A stretch of DNA of 64,000 nt, from contig NZ_MSSW01000052.1 in NCBI RefSeq assembly GCF_002150685.1, positions 1 through 64,000 of the forward strand, given 5' to 3'. Shown in pieces: positions 7,939 to 16,703 of this stretch. Each line of letters opens with the position of its first letter. The first letter of the stretch is position 1. The notes under the pieces were generated by a model that saw only the letters and a list, made by a program, of their open reading frames with translations, made no database searches and had not been told where the DNA came from. The DNA is from Algoriphagus antarcticus. GTDB lineage: Bacteria; Bacteroidota; Bacteroidia; Cytophagales; Cyclobacteriaceae. Made by a program: the position numbers and the translations under genes.

Positions 7939-10899
7939 ATGAGCAATAAGCTTTGGAGAGTTTTCGCAGTTGGTATTATAGGTCTTATTTTTTCCTCAGG
8001 GAAAATCGATGAATCATTAAAAATAGCGGATCCGCTTTCTACCACTGACTCAATGGCACAGCTCAATTGGGTGGACTCAGTATTTAGCAGCCTGACTTTT
8101 GATGAGCGTTTGGGTCAGCTTTTTATGGTGGCAGCGTATTCTAACAAGGATCAAAAGCACGTAGATGAAATCAGTAATCTTGTAAAAACAGAGAATCTTG
8201 GCGGTTTGATTTTCTTTCAAGGCGGCCCTGATAGACAGGCTCGCTTGACTAATTATTACCAAGCTCAATCCAAAACTCCTCTTTTCATAGCCATGGATGC
8301 TGAATGGGGCATAAGTATGCGCTTGGATTCTGTGCCTGATTTTCCAAAGGCGATGACTTTGGGAGCGGTGCAAGATGAAAAGTTGGTGTATGCCATGGGC
8401 AAAGAAATGGCTCGTCAGTTCAAGGAATTGGGCATGCATATCAATTTTGCTCCTGTAGTAGATGTGAATTCCAATCCTAAAAATCCGGTGATTGGATATA
8501 GAGCATTTGGAGGAGATAGAGAAGTGGTGACCACGCATGCCATTTCGTACATGAAGGGTCTTCAGGAAAATGGTGTGATTGCGAATGCAAAGCATTTTCC
8601 TGGCCATGGAGATACAGAAGCAGACAGTCATTACTCTTTGCCTGTGATCAAGAATCCAGAGCAGAGGATTTGGGATGTGGATTTGTATCCATATCAGGAG
8701 CTTTTCAAGGAAAATCTAATGTCAGTGATGGTAGCGCATTTAAACGTGCCCAGCTTGGATGATGCTAGAAATATTCCTACCAGCCTTTCCAAAAAAGTGG
8801 TGACAGACTTACTGCAAAATCGAATGAATTTTCAGGGCCTGATTTTTACAGATGCCCTTAACATGAAAGGCGTGGCGATAGCAAATTCCCCGGGAGAAGT
8901 GGATTTGAAAGCGTTATTGGCAGGGAATGATGTGCTTCTCTATTCTCAGGATGTGTCAAAAGCTAAAATGCTGATCAAGGCGGCAGTGGCGGATGGAAGG
9001 ATATCTGAACAGGAAATAGATCGCAGGGTAAAGAAGATTCTACGTGCAAAATACTGGGCGGGGTTGAATGAGTACAGACCAATCAACACTTACAAACTGG
9101 TGGAAAGGCTCGATACCCCAGAGACCAAGACGATCATCGAGGAGCTTTATGCAGACGCGATCACCGTGGCAGTGAACAAAGGAAATCTCTTGCCATTCAA
9201 GAATCTGGATTTAAAAAGTTTTGCTAGTCTAAGCATAGGTGATGAGGGAAAAGATTTCAAAAAGTACTTGAGCAAATACACGAAGTTTGAGCACTTCAAT
9301 ATTGAGAAAGCAGCAAATGAGACGACTCACTACAATACCATGAAGCAACTTGAAGATTATGATGTTTTGGTAGTGGGCCTGATGGGGGTGACAAATAGTC
9401 CAAAAAGGAATTTCGGGGTATCGCCAAGTGACGTGCAGTTCATCAAAGATTTGGCAAAGCGACATAAGGTGGTGACTGTTCTTTTTGGAAATTCTTATGC
9501 AGCAGAACAATTAGATGGAATCGGAAATGTCGTTTTTGCCTACGAAAATAATCCTGTAACCCAAGAACTGGCACCGCAGATACTTTTTGGAGCGAGAGCT
9601 GCAAAAGGCATTTTGCCAGTCACTGTGAGTGGAGAGTTTTCGTATGGTGTAGGCGGATATATGGCTCCGGCAAATAGACTTTCTTATGGTACACCAGAAA
9701 GCGTCGGTCTGGATGGGAAGATCTTGGATAAAATCGATGCAGTAGCAGAAAAAGCGATCAAAATTCAGGCTACGCCTGGGGCAAATGTATTGGTCGTGAA
9801 AGACGGAAAGGTCGTTTTCGAAAGATCTTATGGGAGCTTAGAATACAAATCCAGTCCTGCTATGAATTCTGAAACTGTTTTTGATTTGGCATCAATTACG
9901 AAGGTTTTGGCAACTACCCAGGCTGTGATGTTTCTGGAGAGCCGGGGGGAATTGGATATGAAAAATTCTTTGCAAGATTATTTGCCAGAATTAAAAGGCA
10001 CGAATAAAGGAAAAATGGAGCTTGCCGACGTGATGGCGCATGAAGCAGGACTAATTGCATTTATCCCTTATTATGCTAGAACAGTAGAAGCAGGTCAATG
10101 GCGAGGAGACTATTACAAGCCCATATCTTCGCCTGGCTTTACCAGACCTGTTTCCAACGACATGTATGGAATGAATGCACTTCGCGATAGTATCTGGCAT
10201 TGGACAGTGGATTCGAAGATTACCCCAATTCCTAGAGGAGCCAATAAGCATTCATACGTATACTCGGATCTTACTATGTACTTGATGCAGGCAGTGGTAG
10301 AGCGGGTAGTGAATCAACCATTGGAATCCTTCTTGGATCAAAATTTCTACGCTCCTCTAGGGCTTAGTACATTGACCTTCAATCCGGCTTTGAAAATGCC
10401 TATTGACAATATAGCTCCTACTGAGAATGATATTACTTTTAGAAAAAGGCAAGTTCAGGGATATGTTCACGATCAAGGAGCAGCTATGTTTGGTGGAGTA
10501 GCGGGCCATGCAGGTCTCTTTGGCAAGGCAAATGACCTAGCGGTGATGATGCAAATGATGCTCAACGAAGGTAGCTATGGTGGAGTAAATCTAATTCGCC
10601 CAGAGACTGTGAAGAAATTTACCAAAAACCAATCCCGCCAAAGTCGCAGAGGATGGGGCTGGGATAAACCCAATACGGAAATTGGAAGTGGAGGGTCGGC
10701 AGGTGACTTGGCTCCAAAATCTACTTTTGGGCATACAGGATTTACTGGTACCTGCGTATGGGCAGATCCGGAGAATAATCTAATTTATATTTTTCTTTCA
10801 AATCGTGTCTATCCAGATGCTACGAATACGAAATTGCTAAAAGAAGGAATCCGAACCGATATCCATGATATTATCTATGAGGCGATGGGGAAGAAATAA
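7939..10899 (+). CDS. Glycoside hydrolase family 3 / serine beta-lactamase-fold fusion
   Basis: A 986-residue exported protein with two enzyme modules. The first (about 50-380) is a GH3 domain with the NagZ-type KHFPGHGDT loop near residue 218 and the catalytic Asp in FTDALNMKG near 303, suggesting beta-N-acetylhexosaminidase activity on muropeptides or chitin-type sugars. A GH3 C-terminal-like region follows to about 570. The last part (about 595-980) is a class C beta-lactamase/DD-peptidase-type serine hydrolase: SxxK as SITK near 652, YSD near 774, and GHTG near 930. Both active sites look intact. This pairing would let one protein attack both sugar and peptide parts of cell-wall fragments; that is inference. 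Confidence 0.92.
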   Translation: MSNKLWRVFAVGIIGLIFSSGKIDESLKIADPLSTTDSMAQLNWVDSVFSSLTFDERLGQLFMVAAYSNKDQKHVDEISNLVKTENLGGLIFFQGGPDRQARLTNYYQAQSKTPLFIAMDAEWGISMRLDSVPDFPKAMTLGAVQDEKLVYAMGKEMARQFKELGMHINFAPVVDVNSNPKNPVIGYRAFGGDREVVTTHAISYMKGLQENGVIANAKHFPGHGDTEADSHYSLPVIKNPEQRIWDVDLYPYQELFKENLMSVMVAHLNVPSLDDARNIPTSLSKKVVTDLLQNRMNFQGLIFTDALNMKGVAIANSPGEVDLKALLAGNDVLLYSQDVSKAKMLIKAAVADGRISEQEIDRRVKKILRAKYWAGLNEYRPINTYKLVERLDTPETKTIIEELYADAITVAVNKGNLLPFKNLDLKSFASLSIGDEGKDFKKYLSKYTKFEHFNIEKAANETTHYNTMKQLEDYDVLVVGLMGVTNSPKRNFGVSPSDVQFIKDLAKRHKVVTVLFGNSYAAEQLDGIGNVVFAYENNPVTQELAPQILFGARAAKGILPVTVSGEFSYGVGGYMAPANRLSYGTPESVGLDGKILDKIDAVAEKAIKIQATPGANVLVVKDGKVVFERSYGSLEYKSSPAMNSETVFDLASITKVLATTQAVMFLESRGELDMKNSLQDYLPELKGTNKGKMELADVMAHEAGLIAFIPYYARTVEAGQWRGDYYKPISSPGFTRPVSNDMYGMNALRDSIWHWTVDSKITPIPRGANKHSYVYSDLTMYLMQAVVERVVNQPLESFLDQNFYAPLGLSTLTFNPALKMPIDNIAPTENDITFRKRQVQGYVHDQGAAMFGGVAGHAGLFGKANDLAVMMQMMLNEGSYGGVNLIRPETVKKFTKNQSRQSRRGWGWDKPNTEIGSGGSAGDLAPKSTFGHTGFTGTCVWADPENNLIYIFLSNRVYPDATNTKLLKEGIRTDIHDIIYEAMGKK

Positions 10900-10905
10900 G
10901 CTTCG

Positions 10906-11856
10906 TTAGAAAGGCAATTTCCCTAAATCCACATTTCCTCCTGAAAGAATAATTCCAACTTTTTTGCCTCTGAATCGATCTTGATTTGCCAGCAAAGCTG
11001 CTAAAGGAACTGCACAGGAAGGTTCGATCACAATTTTCATCCGCTCATAAATCAGACGCATCGCTTCAATGATCTGTGGGTCGGTAGCCAGCAAAATGTC
11101 AGAAACGTATTCCTTGATCAACTCGAAATTCAAAACTCCCAAGGAAGTTAATAAGCCATCTGCAATCGTGTTTGGGCCAGATTGCGGAATTATCTTTCCT
11201 GCATGAAAAGATTGGAATGCATCGTCCGCACCTTGTGGTTCAGCAGCGATTACTTCTATGTTTGAATTTAGGTAATGTGCTGCCAGGGCAGTGCCGCCAA
11301 GTAAGCCACCTCCACCCACAGGAGCCATAATAATGTCTAGGTTTTGTTGATCTTCAATAAGCTCCAGCGCGCAGGTTGCCTGGCCTTCGATCACATCCAT
11401 AAAGTCATATGGAGGAATAAAAGTCGCCCCAGTTTTTGCTACGACTTCTTCCAAAGTCGTTTCTCTGGCTTTAAGATTGGGTTCGCATTCGATGATCTCT
11501 CCACCATAGCCTTTCACTGCTTTCTTTTTGATTTCGGGTGCATTGGACGGCATCACGATGTATGCAGGGATTCCAGCTACTCTTGCTGCTCTAGCCAATG
11601 CCGCTGCATGGTTACCACTGCTGTGAGTAGCTACTCCTTTTGATTTCTGTGTAGCGGTGAGTTTCATCACTGCATTTGCCGCCCCTCTTGCTTTGAATGC
11701 TCCTACTTTCTGGAAGTTTTCACATTTGAAAAAAATCTCACAGCCGGCGATTTCATTAATTGCTGAGGAAGTCAGAATAGGCGTGCGGTAAATAAAGGGT
11801 TGGATGCGATCGTGAGCAGCTTGAATGTCTACGAGAGAAGGGAAAGCGGTTTTCAT
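10906..11856 (-). CDS. Threonine/serine dehydratase, PLP fold type II
   Basis: A 316-residue PLP enzyme that deaminates threonine or serine to the 2-oxo acid. The Schiff-base lysine is in GAFKARGA near residue 55, and the phosphate- and substrate-binding stretches appear as SSGNHAAAL and VGGGGLLGG. The C-terminus LSGGNVDLGKL is the family's usual end. It has no C-terminal ACT regulatory domain, so it resembles the catabolic (TdcB-like) or serine-racemase-like members rather than feedback-controlled IlvA. It converges on the preceding GH3 gene with only six bases between stops. Substrate preference cannot be decided from sequence. Confidence 0.9.
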   Translation of the reverse strand: MKTAFPSLVDIQAAHDRIQPFIYRTPILTSSAINEIAGCEIFFKCENFQKVGAFKARGAANAVMKLTATQKSKGVATHSSGNHAAALARAARVAGIPAYIVMPSNAPEIKKKAVKGYGGEIIECEPNLKARETTLEEVVAKTGATFIPPYDFMDVIEGQATCALELIEDQQNLDIIMAPVGGGGLLGGTALAAHYLNSNIEVIAAEPQGADDAFQSFHAGKIIPQSGPNTIADGLLTSLGVLNFELIKEYVSDILLATDPQIIEAMRLIYERMKIVIEPSCAVPLAALLANQDRFRGKKVGIILSGGNVDLGKLPF

Positions 11857-11944
11857 GTGTTGAAATTAGTGAGAATATGAGAAAAGAGATTTAGAGATTT
11901 GAGAAAAATATCCGCCTCTTTGAGATGATTATTTATCTTCAGGC

Positions 11945-12613
11945 ATGAATTGGAATATGACTGATTTTTTCCCGGTCATGGGTGAAAAGTTAAGTAGTGA
12001 GAATACCTTCAAAATGGATTTTAGTCCCACAAATCGAGATTTGGAGAGTTTGGATTTGGCAGATACGAACATATTTGATGCGTACGTGACTCAGCAGATT
12101 AAAAACTCTGGAAGTAAATATGGCATTGGAGGCTATCTGGAGCATCGGGCGATCTACAGGAGAAGTTTAGTCTTTGCGACAGCAGCCGCTGATTTCCGAA
12201 ATATTCATCTCGGCATAGATATCTGGACGGATGCAGGAGCGCCAATCTTCGTTCCTTTGGATGGACGAATTCACAGCTTTCAGGATAATGCAGGATTTGG
12301 GAATTATGGTGCTACCATCATTTTGGAGCATGAGTTGGGAGAAAAAAAGCTCTACTCATTGTATGGACATCTTTTCTTGTCTGATTTAGAAGGAATAGAA
12401 ATAGGACAAGAAGTAAGGTCTGGCGATTTGCTAGCTCATGTGGGTCCATTTCCAGAAAATGGTGATTGGCCTCCACATTTGCATTTTCAGTTGATGTGGG
12501 ATTTGATGGGAAATTTTGGGGATTTTCCTGGTGTTTGCTCTAAAAGAGAAGTTGAGAAATACGTGGCCATCTGTCCAGACCCCAATTTGATGTTGCGAAG
12601 CGAAGTACTATAA
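11945..12613 (+). CDS. M23 family peptidoglycan DD-metallopeptidase
   Basis: A 222-residue LytM-type zinc peptidase fold. The metal ligands are visible as HLGIDIW (His and Asp near residues 88 and 92) and the HxH motif in PPHLHFQL near 177; a YGHL segment lies between them. There is no signal peptide or membrane helix at the N-terminus. That is unusual for an enzyme expected to act on peptidoglycan, and leaves either an unconventional export route or a cytoplasmic role open. It is divergent from the dehydratase gene (88-base gap) and converges with coaX. Confidence 0.88.
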   Translation: MNWNMTDFFPVMGEKLSSENTFKMDFSPTNRDLESLDLADTNIFDAYVTQQIKNSGSKYGIGGYLEHRAIYRRSLVFATAAADFRNIHLGIDIWTDAGAPIFVPLDGRIHSFQDNAGFGNYGATIILEHELGEKKLYSLYGHLFLSDLEGIEIGQEVRSGDLLAHVGPFPENGDWPPHLHFQLMWDLMGNFGDFPGVCSKREVEKYVAICPDPNLMLRSEVL

Positions 12614-12663
12614 ATACTTCACAAAAAAGGTCAGGACTGGCTACCATGAATTTAAAATCTGGT

Positions 12664-13434
12664 TTAAAGATTGGCTTCAGTGATCAATCGCAATCCTTCC
12701 AGCGTCAGATTTCTGTCTATTTCATGAAAGACTTTTTCCAATGGAGTCAAAATTTCAGCTAATCCCCCAGTTGCAATGACCGTGAACTCCATTTTTGTTT
12801 CCAGCGAAATCGTCTCAATCATGCCTTTGACCAAACTTGTATAGCCATAAAGCACTCCTGCCTGAATCGCATGGATAGTGTCTTTTCCAATCGCAGATTG
12901 TGGAAGCTTTAGAGCCACGTCAGGAAGTTTGGAAGTGTTGGTAAATAGGGATGTAATGGCCGTTTTTAATCCCGGGACGATATTCACCCCTATGATTTCT
13001 CCTTTAGCATCCACCACAGTAAAAGTGAGTGCAGTACCGAAATCAACTACGATTAATTCTTTTCTGTACTTCGAATAACCCGCCATTACATTACACATCA
13101 GGTCTGATCCGATTTCATTGGGACGCAGGCTTTTTATAAGAAGTTTTTCGAAACTAGCGGGCGTGATAAGGTAGGGTAGGGTACCGAAGTAATTTTCGCA
13201 AAAATGAAGAATCTGCTCATTTATCTCAGGAACTACAGAGCTGAAACCGATTCGTTTGATTTCCGCGGGAATAATGCCGTGCTCTAAAAAATAGAGCGGG
13301 ACTTTTTTGTGGAGTTGCGCCGCGAATTTGGAGGATTGAGTCTCAATACGAAAGTGATTCTTCCAGCTTTCATTCACTTCATCATACAGTGCAAAAACCA
13401 CATTTGAATTTCCCGCATCTATTGCTAAAAACAT
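12664..13434 (-). CDS. coaX: Type III pantothenate kinase
   Basis: First enzyme of coenzyme A synthesis, phosphorylating pantothenate with ATP. The 256 residues show the acetate-kinase/Hsc70-fold phosphate-1 motif DAGNSNVVFAL at the N-terminus, the PNEIGSDLMCNVMAG segment, VVDFGTALTFTVVD (phosphate-2, near 129), GVNIVPGLK and the adenosine-binding ATGGLAE. Length and motif order match CoaX well. It is divergent from a GNAT gene with a 62-base gap. CoaX is insensitive to CoA feedback in characterised members. Confidence 0.95.
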   Translation of the reverse strand: MFLAIDAGNSNVVFALYDEVNESWKNHFRIETQSSKFAAQLHKKVPLYFLEHGIIPAEIKRIGFSSVVPEINEQILHFCENYFGTLPYLITPASFEKLLIKSLRPNEIGSDLMCNVMAGYSKYRKELIVVDFGTALTFTVVDAKGEIIGVNIVPGLKTAITSLFTNTSKLPDVALKLPQSAIGKDTIHAIQAGVLYGYTSLVKGMIETISLETKMEFTVIATGGLAEILTPLEKVFHEIDRNLTLEGLRLITEANL

Positions 13435-13496
13435 TGTTTCTCAGATTTTATTAAATTAGCCTTTCCCAAAATTAAACGGTTTTATAAACTTTAGAC

Positions 13497-13973
13497 ATGT
13501 ACACGCTAAGAGAAGGAAAAATAGAGGATCTTCCTCGGGTATTGGAATTGATAAACGAATTGGCGCTTTATGAGAAAGCCCCTGAGCAAGTGACGAATAC
13601 ACTTGCAATGATGGAAGCCGATGGATTTGGTGAAAATCCTGTTTTCGGGACATTTCTTTGTGTAAAAGATGAGACCTCAGAGATTGTAGGTCTTGCTATT
13701 TACTATTACCGCTATAGTACGTGGAAAGGAAGGAGAATTTACCTGGAAGACTTGGTGGTGACCCAATCCGAACGAGGAAATGGTGCAGGCAAATTGCTTT
13801 TTGATCGAATCATGAAGAAAGGACTGGAGGAAAATTGTACTGGTATGATGTGGCAAGTACTTGATTGGAACGAACCAGCAATCAACTTTTATAGAAAATA
13901 CGGCGCAACCTTAGAAGCAGGATGGCTAAACGCACACTTACAAGACTATGAAATCAAACAGCTTCTTGATTAG
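13497..13973 (+). CDS. GNAT family N-acetyltransferase
   Basis: A 158-residue acetyl-CoA-dependent acyltransferase. The core strand IYLEDLVVTQSERGNGAGKLLFD contains the Q/RxxGxG/A acetyl-CoA pyrophosphate loop (RGNGAG), and the NEPAINFYRKYGA motif near the C-terminus is typical of the spermine/diamine acetyltransferase branch. The start MYTLREGKIEDLPRVLELIN is the usual family beginning. The substrate is not predictable; small amines or amino acids are possible. It is followed immediately by the operator of the RES/Xre toxin-antitoxin pair. Confidence 0.88.
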   Translation: MYTLREGKIEDLPRVLELINELALYEKAPEQVTNTLAMMEADGFGENPVFGTFLCVKDETSEIVGLAIYYYRYSTWKGRRIYLEDLVVTQSERGNGAGKLLFDRIMKKGLEENCTGMMWQVLDWNEPAINFYRKYGATLEAGWLNAHLQDYEIKQLLD

Positions 13974-13986
13974 GAGTCGATTAAAA

Positions 13987-14024
13987 TATTGCAAATACAA
14001 TATTTAGGTATTGTATTTGCAATA
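13987..14024. promoter_or_regulatory. 38-bp palindromic operator of the RES/Xre module
   Basis: Perfect 16-bp arms at 13987-14002 and 14009-14024 with a 6-base centre. Each arm itself contains an ATTG-N6-CAAT dyad, so the site presents two nested half-sites. It lies 37 bases upstream of the antitoxin start. Antitoxins of this kind usually repress their own promoter, so this is the obvious binding site; it could also act as a terminator hairpin for the GNAT gene. Confidence 0.75.
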
Positions 14025-14050
14025 AATGTTTGTAAATTTAGGAGGGTTAA

Positions 14051-14092
14051 ATGAATAGCTATGACACACACTTGGAAGATATCGTTTGGTGA
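14051..14092 (+). CDS. 13-codon leader ORF overlapping the antitoxin start
   Basis: An ATG at 14051 opens a 13-residue frame (MNSYDTHLEDIVW) that ends with TGA at 14090-14092, overlapping the antitoxin start at 14061 in another frame. It is preceded at 14040-14046 by AGGAGGG, a strong Shine-Dalgarno-like run that is rare in this window and is spaced better for this ATG (4 bases) than for the antitoxin (14 bases). It may be a translational leader or simply chance. Confidence 0.35.
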   Translation: MNSYDTHLEDIVW

Positions 14093-14528
14093 GGCGGGAG
14101 CTGAGGCCATTCGCACAGGCAATGATTCTTATTATTTTTTTCAAGAAGTTATTTCTATGGTTAGTGAGCCCGCTGCTGTTTATGATGTTGCTGTTTCGTT
14201 TCAGGATACTGGTGAGATTTTTGATTTTTTGGAGTTTACTCAGCAGGACGTTTCGGAGATGCTAGAGGTAGATCCGAGTACATTGTCCCGCTGGCGCAAA
14301 GAGGACAGAAAGCTTACGAAGATGCTTTCAAAGAATATTTTGGAGATGGATCAGGTTATTGCCAAAGGCATTAGGATTTTTGGATCGGAGGAGTTGCTCT
14401 CGCTATGGCTTCAATCTGAGAATACATCCTTAGGTAATCAAAAGCCCTCTACGCTTATGAAGAATCCCTATGGTATTGATCGTGTGGATGAAGCGATGGA
14501 AGCTATGTCTTGGGGAGCTATTTTGTAG
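14061..14528 (+). CDS. Xre/MbcA/ParS-type antitoxin (RES partner)
   Basis: A 155-residue antitoxin. It has the two-part layout of RES partners: an N-terminal Xre-like helix-turn-helix region (FTQQDVSEMLEVDPSTLSRW) and a C-terminal MbcA/ParS toxin-binding region with FGSEELLSLWL, ALGNQKPS-like (here SLGNQKPSTLM) and the closing DEAMEAMSWGAI. The C-terminal part is expected to plug the toxin's active site, while the HTH binds the operator at 13987-14024. The start at 14061 is fixed by an in-frame stop at 14052. The toxin gene follows three bases after its stop. Confidence 0.9.
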   Translation: MTHTWKISFGEAGAEAIRTGNDSYYFFQEVISMVSEPAAVYDVAVSFQDTGEIFDFLEFTQQDVSEMLEVDPSTLSRWRKEDRKLTKMLSKNILEMDQVIAKGIRIFGSEELLSLWLQSENTSLGNQKPSTLMKNPYGIDRVDEAMEAMSWGAIL

Positions 14529-14531
14529 GTT

Positions 14532-14990
14532 GTGAGGTATTTTCGTCTAATTGAAAATCTTGAGGGAAGAAGTCCACTTGGCTTTGGTCTGGGAGCGGGA
14601 AGATGGAATCAATTCGGAACACCCATAATCTACGGGTGCAGTGTTTCTTCACTGAATTTTCTGGAGCTTCTGAGCATCAAAGGAGCCGTGGTCACACAAA
14701 GTAAGTGGAAACTGGTCGTACTTGAAATTAATGAGCTACTACCAGAATTAGATGCTTCACTATTGCCGACTGATTGGAAAAATAGACCTCATCCTCGATC
14801 GACTCAGGAGTTTGGGACTGCTTGGGCAAAAGGGATGATCTCTCCAGTTCTTAAAATCCCATCTTGTCGAATTCCTATCAGCAGCTATCCTAGTGAACAT
14901 AATATATTGATTAATCCTCTACATCCTGATCTTCCAAATTCAGTAAAACTTGTGGAGGAGTGGGATGTGAGTTTCGAGGTTAATTCTTAG
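14532..14990 (+). CDS. RES domain NAD+-depleting toxin
   Basis: A 152-residue RES-domain toxin that in characterised members degrades NAD+ in an ADP-ribosyltransferase-like fold. Visible landmarks are GAGRWNQFGTPIIYG near residues 22-37 with the conserved Arg, SSLNFLELL with the Glu, and the C-terminal PSEHNILINPLHPD region holding the conserved Ser and Asn. The start is GTG, three bases after the antitoxin stop, consistent with low toxin translation and coupling. Both genes look intact, so the module is probably functional. A convergent hairpin follows at 15026-15061. Confidence 0.92.
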   Translation: MRYFRLIENLEGRSPLGFGLGAGRWNQFGTPIIYGCSVSSLNFLELLSIKGAVVTQSKWKLVVLEINELLPELDASLLPTDWKNRPHPRSTQEFGTAWAKGMISPVLKIPSCRIPISSYPSEHNILINPLHPDLPNSVKLVEEWDVSFEVNS

Positions 14991-15025
14991 GATTTTAAAA
15001 TTGAAAAAAATTCATTCTCTCGTAA

Positions 15026-15061
15026 ACCAAAAAAGACAGGAAATCTCCGGTCTCTTTTGGT
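15026..15061. terminator. Bidirectional terminator hairpin between RES toxin and guaB
   Basis: Imperfect inverted repeat beginning ACCAAAA and ending TTTTGGT, with inner AGAC/GTCT pairing and single mismatches. It lies between two convergent genes and has A-rich and T-rich flanks, so it could terminate in both directions. Confidence 0.65.
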
Positions 15062-15093
15062 ATTACTCAGTAGAATAAAAATCCTAGTTACTT

Positions 15094-16572
15094 TTATGAT
15101 TTGATGCTATAATTTGGCGCTTCTCTAGTTACACTTACATCGTGTGGATGTGACTCTTTCGCGCCAGCAGCAGTGATTTTAACAAATTTACCATTTTTCT
15201 GAAGATCCGCGATCGTCTTAGTACCGCAATAACCCATTCCTGCTTGTAGTCCTCCGACAAGTTGGTATAGAACTTCGGAGACCAAACCTTTGAAAGGAAC
15301 TCGACCTACAATTCCTTCTGGAACTAGCTTTTTAACATTTTCTTCCGCGTCTTGGAAATAGCGGTCTTTGGAACCGGACTCCATAGCTTCCAATGAACCC
15401 ATACCTCTGTATGACTTGAATTTTCTTCCTTGGAAAATGATCATTTCACCTGGCGCCTCCTCCGTACCTGCAAGTAAGGATCCTATCATAATTGAGCTAC
15501 CACCAGCAGCAATTGCTTTGACCAAGTCACCAGAATAGCGAACTCCACCATCTGCGATGACAGGTACACCACGACCTTTCAAAGCCTCTGCGCATTCATA
15601 CACAGCAGATAATTGTGGGACACCTACTCCAGCAATGATTCGAGTTGTACAGATAGATCCTGGGCCTACACCGACTTTTACAGCATCTGCACCAGCATCT
15701 GCTAATGCTATAGCTGCTTCTGGTGTAGCAATATTTCCTACGATGACTTCCAGATCAGGGAATGCATCTTTGATTCTTCTACAAGTTTCGATTACCCCTT
15801 TGGAGTGTCCATGCGCAGTATCAATAGAAACTACATCGACACCTGCATTTTTCAATGCTTCTACTCGCTCCACAATATCCGCTGTCACACCCACTGCTGC
15901 ACCTACACGAAGTCTTCCGTATTCATCTTTACAAGCGTTTGGCTTATCTTTTCTCTTGAGAATATCCTTGTAGGTGATCAAGCCAGATAGCTTGTATTCA
16001 TCATCTACAATTGGAAGCTTTTCGATTTTGTATTCCTGTAGAATTTCCTCTGCCTGCTCCAATGAAACTCCTGATTTAGCTGTAATCAGATTGTTAATTG
16101 TCATGATCTCCCGAATAGGGCGATCCTGATCTTTGATAAAGCGAAGATCACGATTGGTGATGATGCCTTTCAAAATTTTATTTTCATCGATTACAGGAAT
16201 CCCTCCAATGTTAAATTCACGCATGATTTGCTCGGCATCGCGAACTTTTGAATCTATGTGAAGCGTGATGGGGTCTAGTATCATTCCAGCCTGAGACCGC
16301 TTTACTTTGCGTACTTGCGCCGCCTGCTGCTCGATAGACATGTTCTTGTGAATAAATCCAAGACCGCCTTCTAAGGCAATAGCAATAGCCAATTCAGCTT
16401 CAGTCACCGTGTCCATAGCAGCGGAAACCAATGGAATGTTTAGCCTGATTTTCTTGGTGAGTTGGGTAGAAGTATTTGTGTCGCGTGGAAGGACTTCTGA
16501 ATAACCTGGGACTAAAAGCACGTCGTCGTAAGTGAGCGCTTCGTAAAGGAATTTATCTGAATTTGTATTCAT
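15094..16572 (-). CDS. guaB: Inosine-5'-monophosphate dehydrogenase
   Basis: Oxidises IMP to XMP with NAD+, the committed step of GMP synthesis. The 492 residues show the usual layout: a TIM barrel interrupted by a tandem CBS (Bateman) domain at roughly 95-215. The catalytic loop cysteine is in [12 protein letters not shown] near residue 305, and the flap and phosphate regions appear as [10 protein letters not shown] and [11 protein letters not shown] with an RYFQ motif. The start is fixed by a good promoter-like element about 36 bases upstream. It is transcribed alone and converges with the RES toxin gene. Confidence 0.97.
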   Translation of the reverse strand: MNTNSDKFLYEALTYDDVLLVPGYSEVLPRDTNTSTQLTKKIRLNIPLVSAAMDTVTEAELAIAIALEGGLGFIHKNMSIEQQAAQVRKVKRSQAGMILDPITLHIDSKVRDAEQIMREFNIGGIPVIDENKILKGIITNRDLRFIKDQDRPIREIMTINNLITAKSGVSLEQAEEILQEYKIEKLPIVDDEYKLSGLITYKDILKRKDKPNACKDEYGRLRVGAAVGVTADIVERVEALKNAGVDVVSIDTAHGHSKGVIETCRRIKDAFPDLEVIVGNIATPEAAIALADAGADAVKVGVGPGSICTTRIIAGVGVPQLSAVYECAEALKGRGVPVIADGGVRYSGDLVKAIAAGGSSIMIGSLLAGTEEAPGEMIIFQGRKFKSYRGMGSLEAMESGSKDRYFQDAEENVKKLVPEGIVGRVPFKGLVSEVLYQLVGGLQAGMGYCGTKTIADLQKNGKFVKITAAGAKESHPHDVSVTREAPNYSIKS

Positions 16573-16608
16573 GGCAAATATTGGTATGTAGGAACCCTAT
16601 TTGCACGT

Positions 16609-16616
16609 CAAAGTTA
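16609..16616 (-). promoter_or_regulatory. Putative guaB -7 promoter element
   Basis: On the minus strand this reads TAACTTTG, an exact match to the Bacteroidota TAnnTTTG -7 consensus. It sits 36 bases upstream of the guaB ATG. The -33 TTTG box is only approximate (TTTC at the right distance). Confidence 0.45.
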
Positions 16617-16703
16617 AAAACAAATTCTTATGCGAAACCAGTTAAGCACAAAAAAACATGCAATAGTTTTTAACTATGTTTTATTTCACTGGACAGATTT
16701 CCA

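Noticed and set aside
8077..8631. Long minus-strand frame inside the GH3 fusion gene
   Set aside because: It is the shadow of a well-supported coding region and contains no domain-like features.
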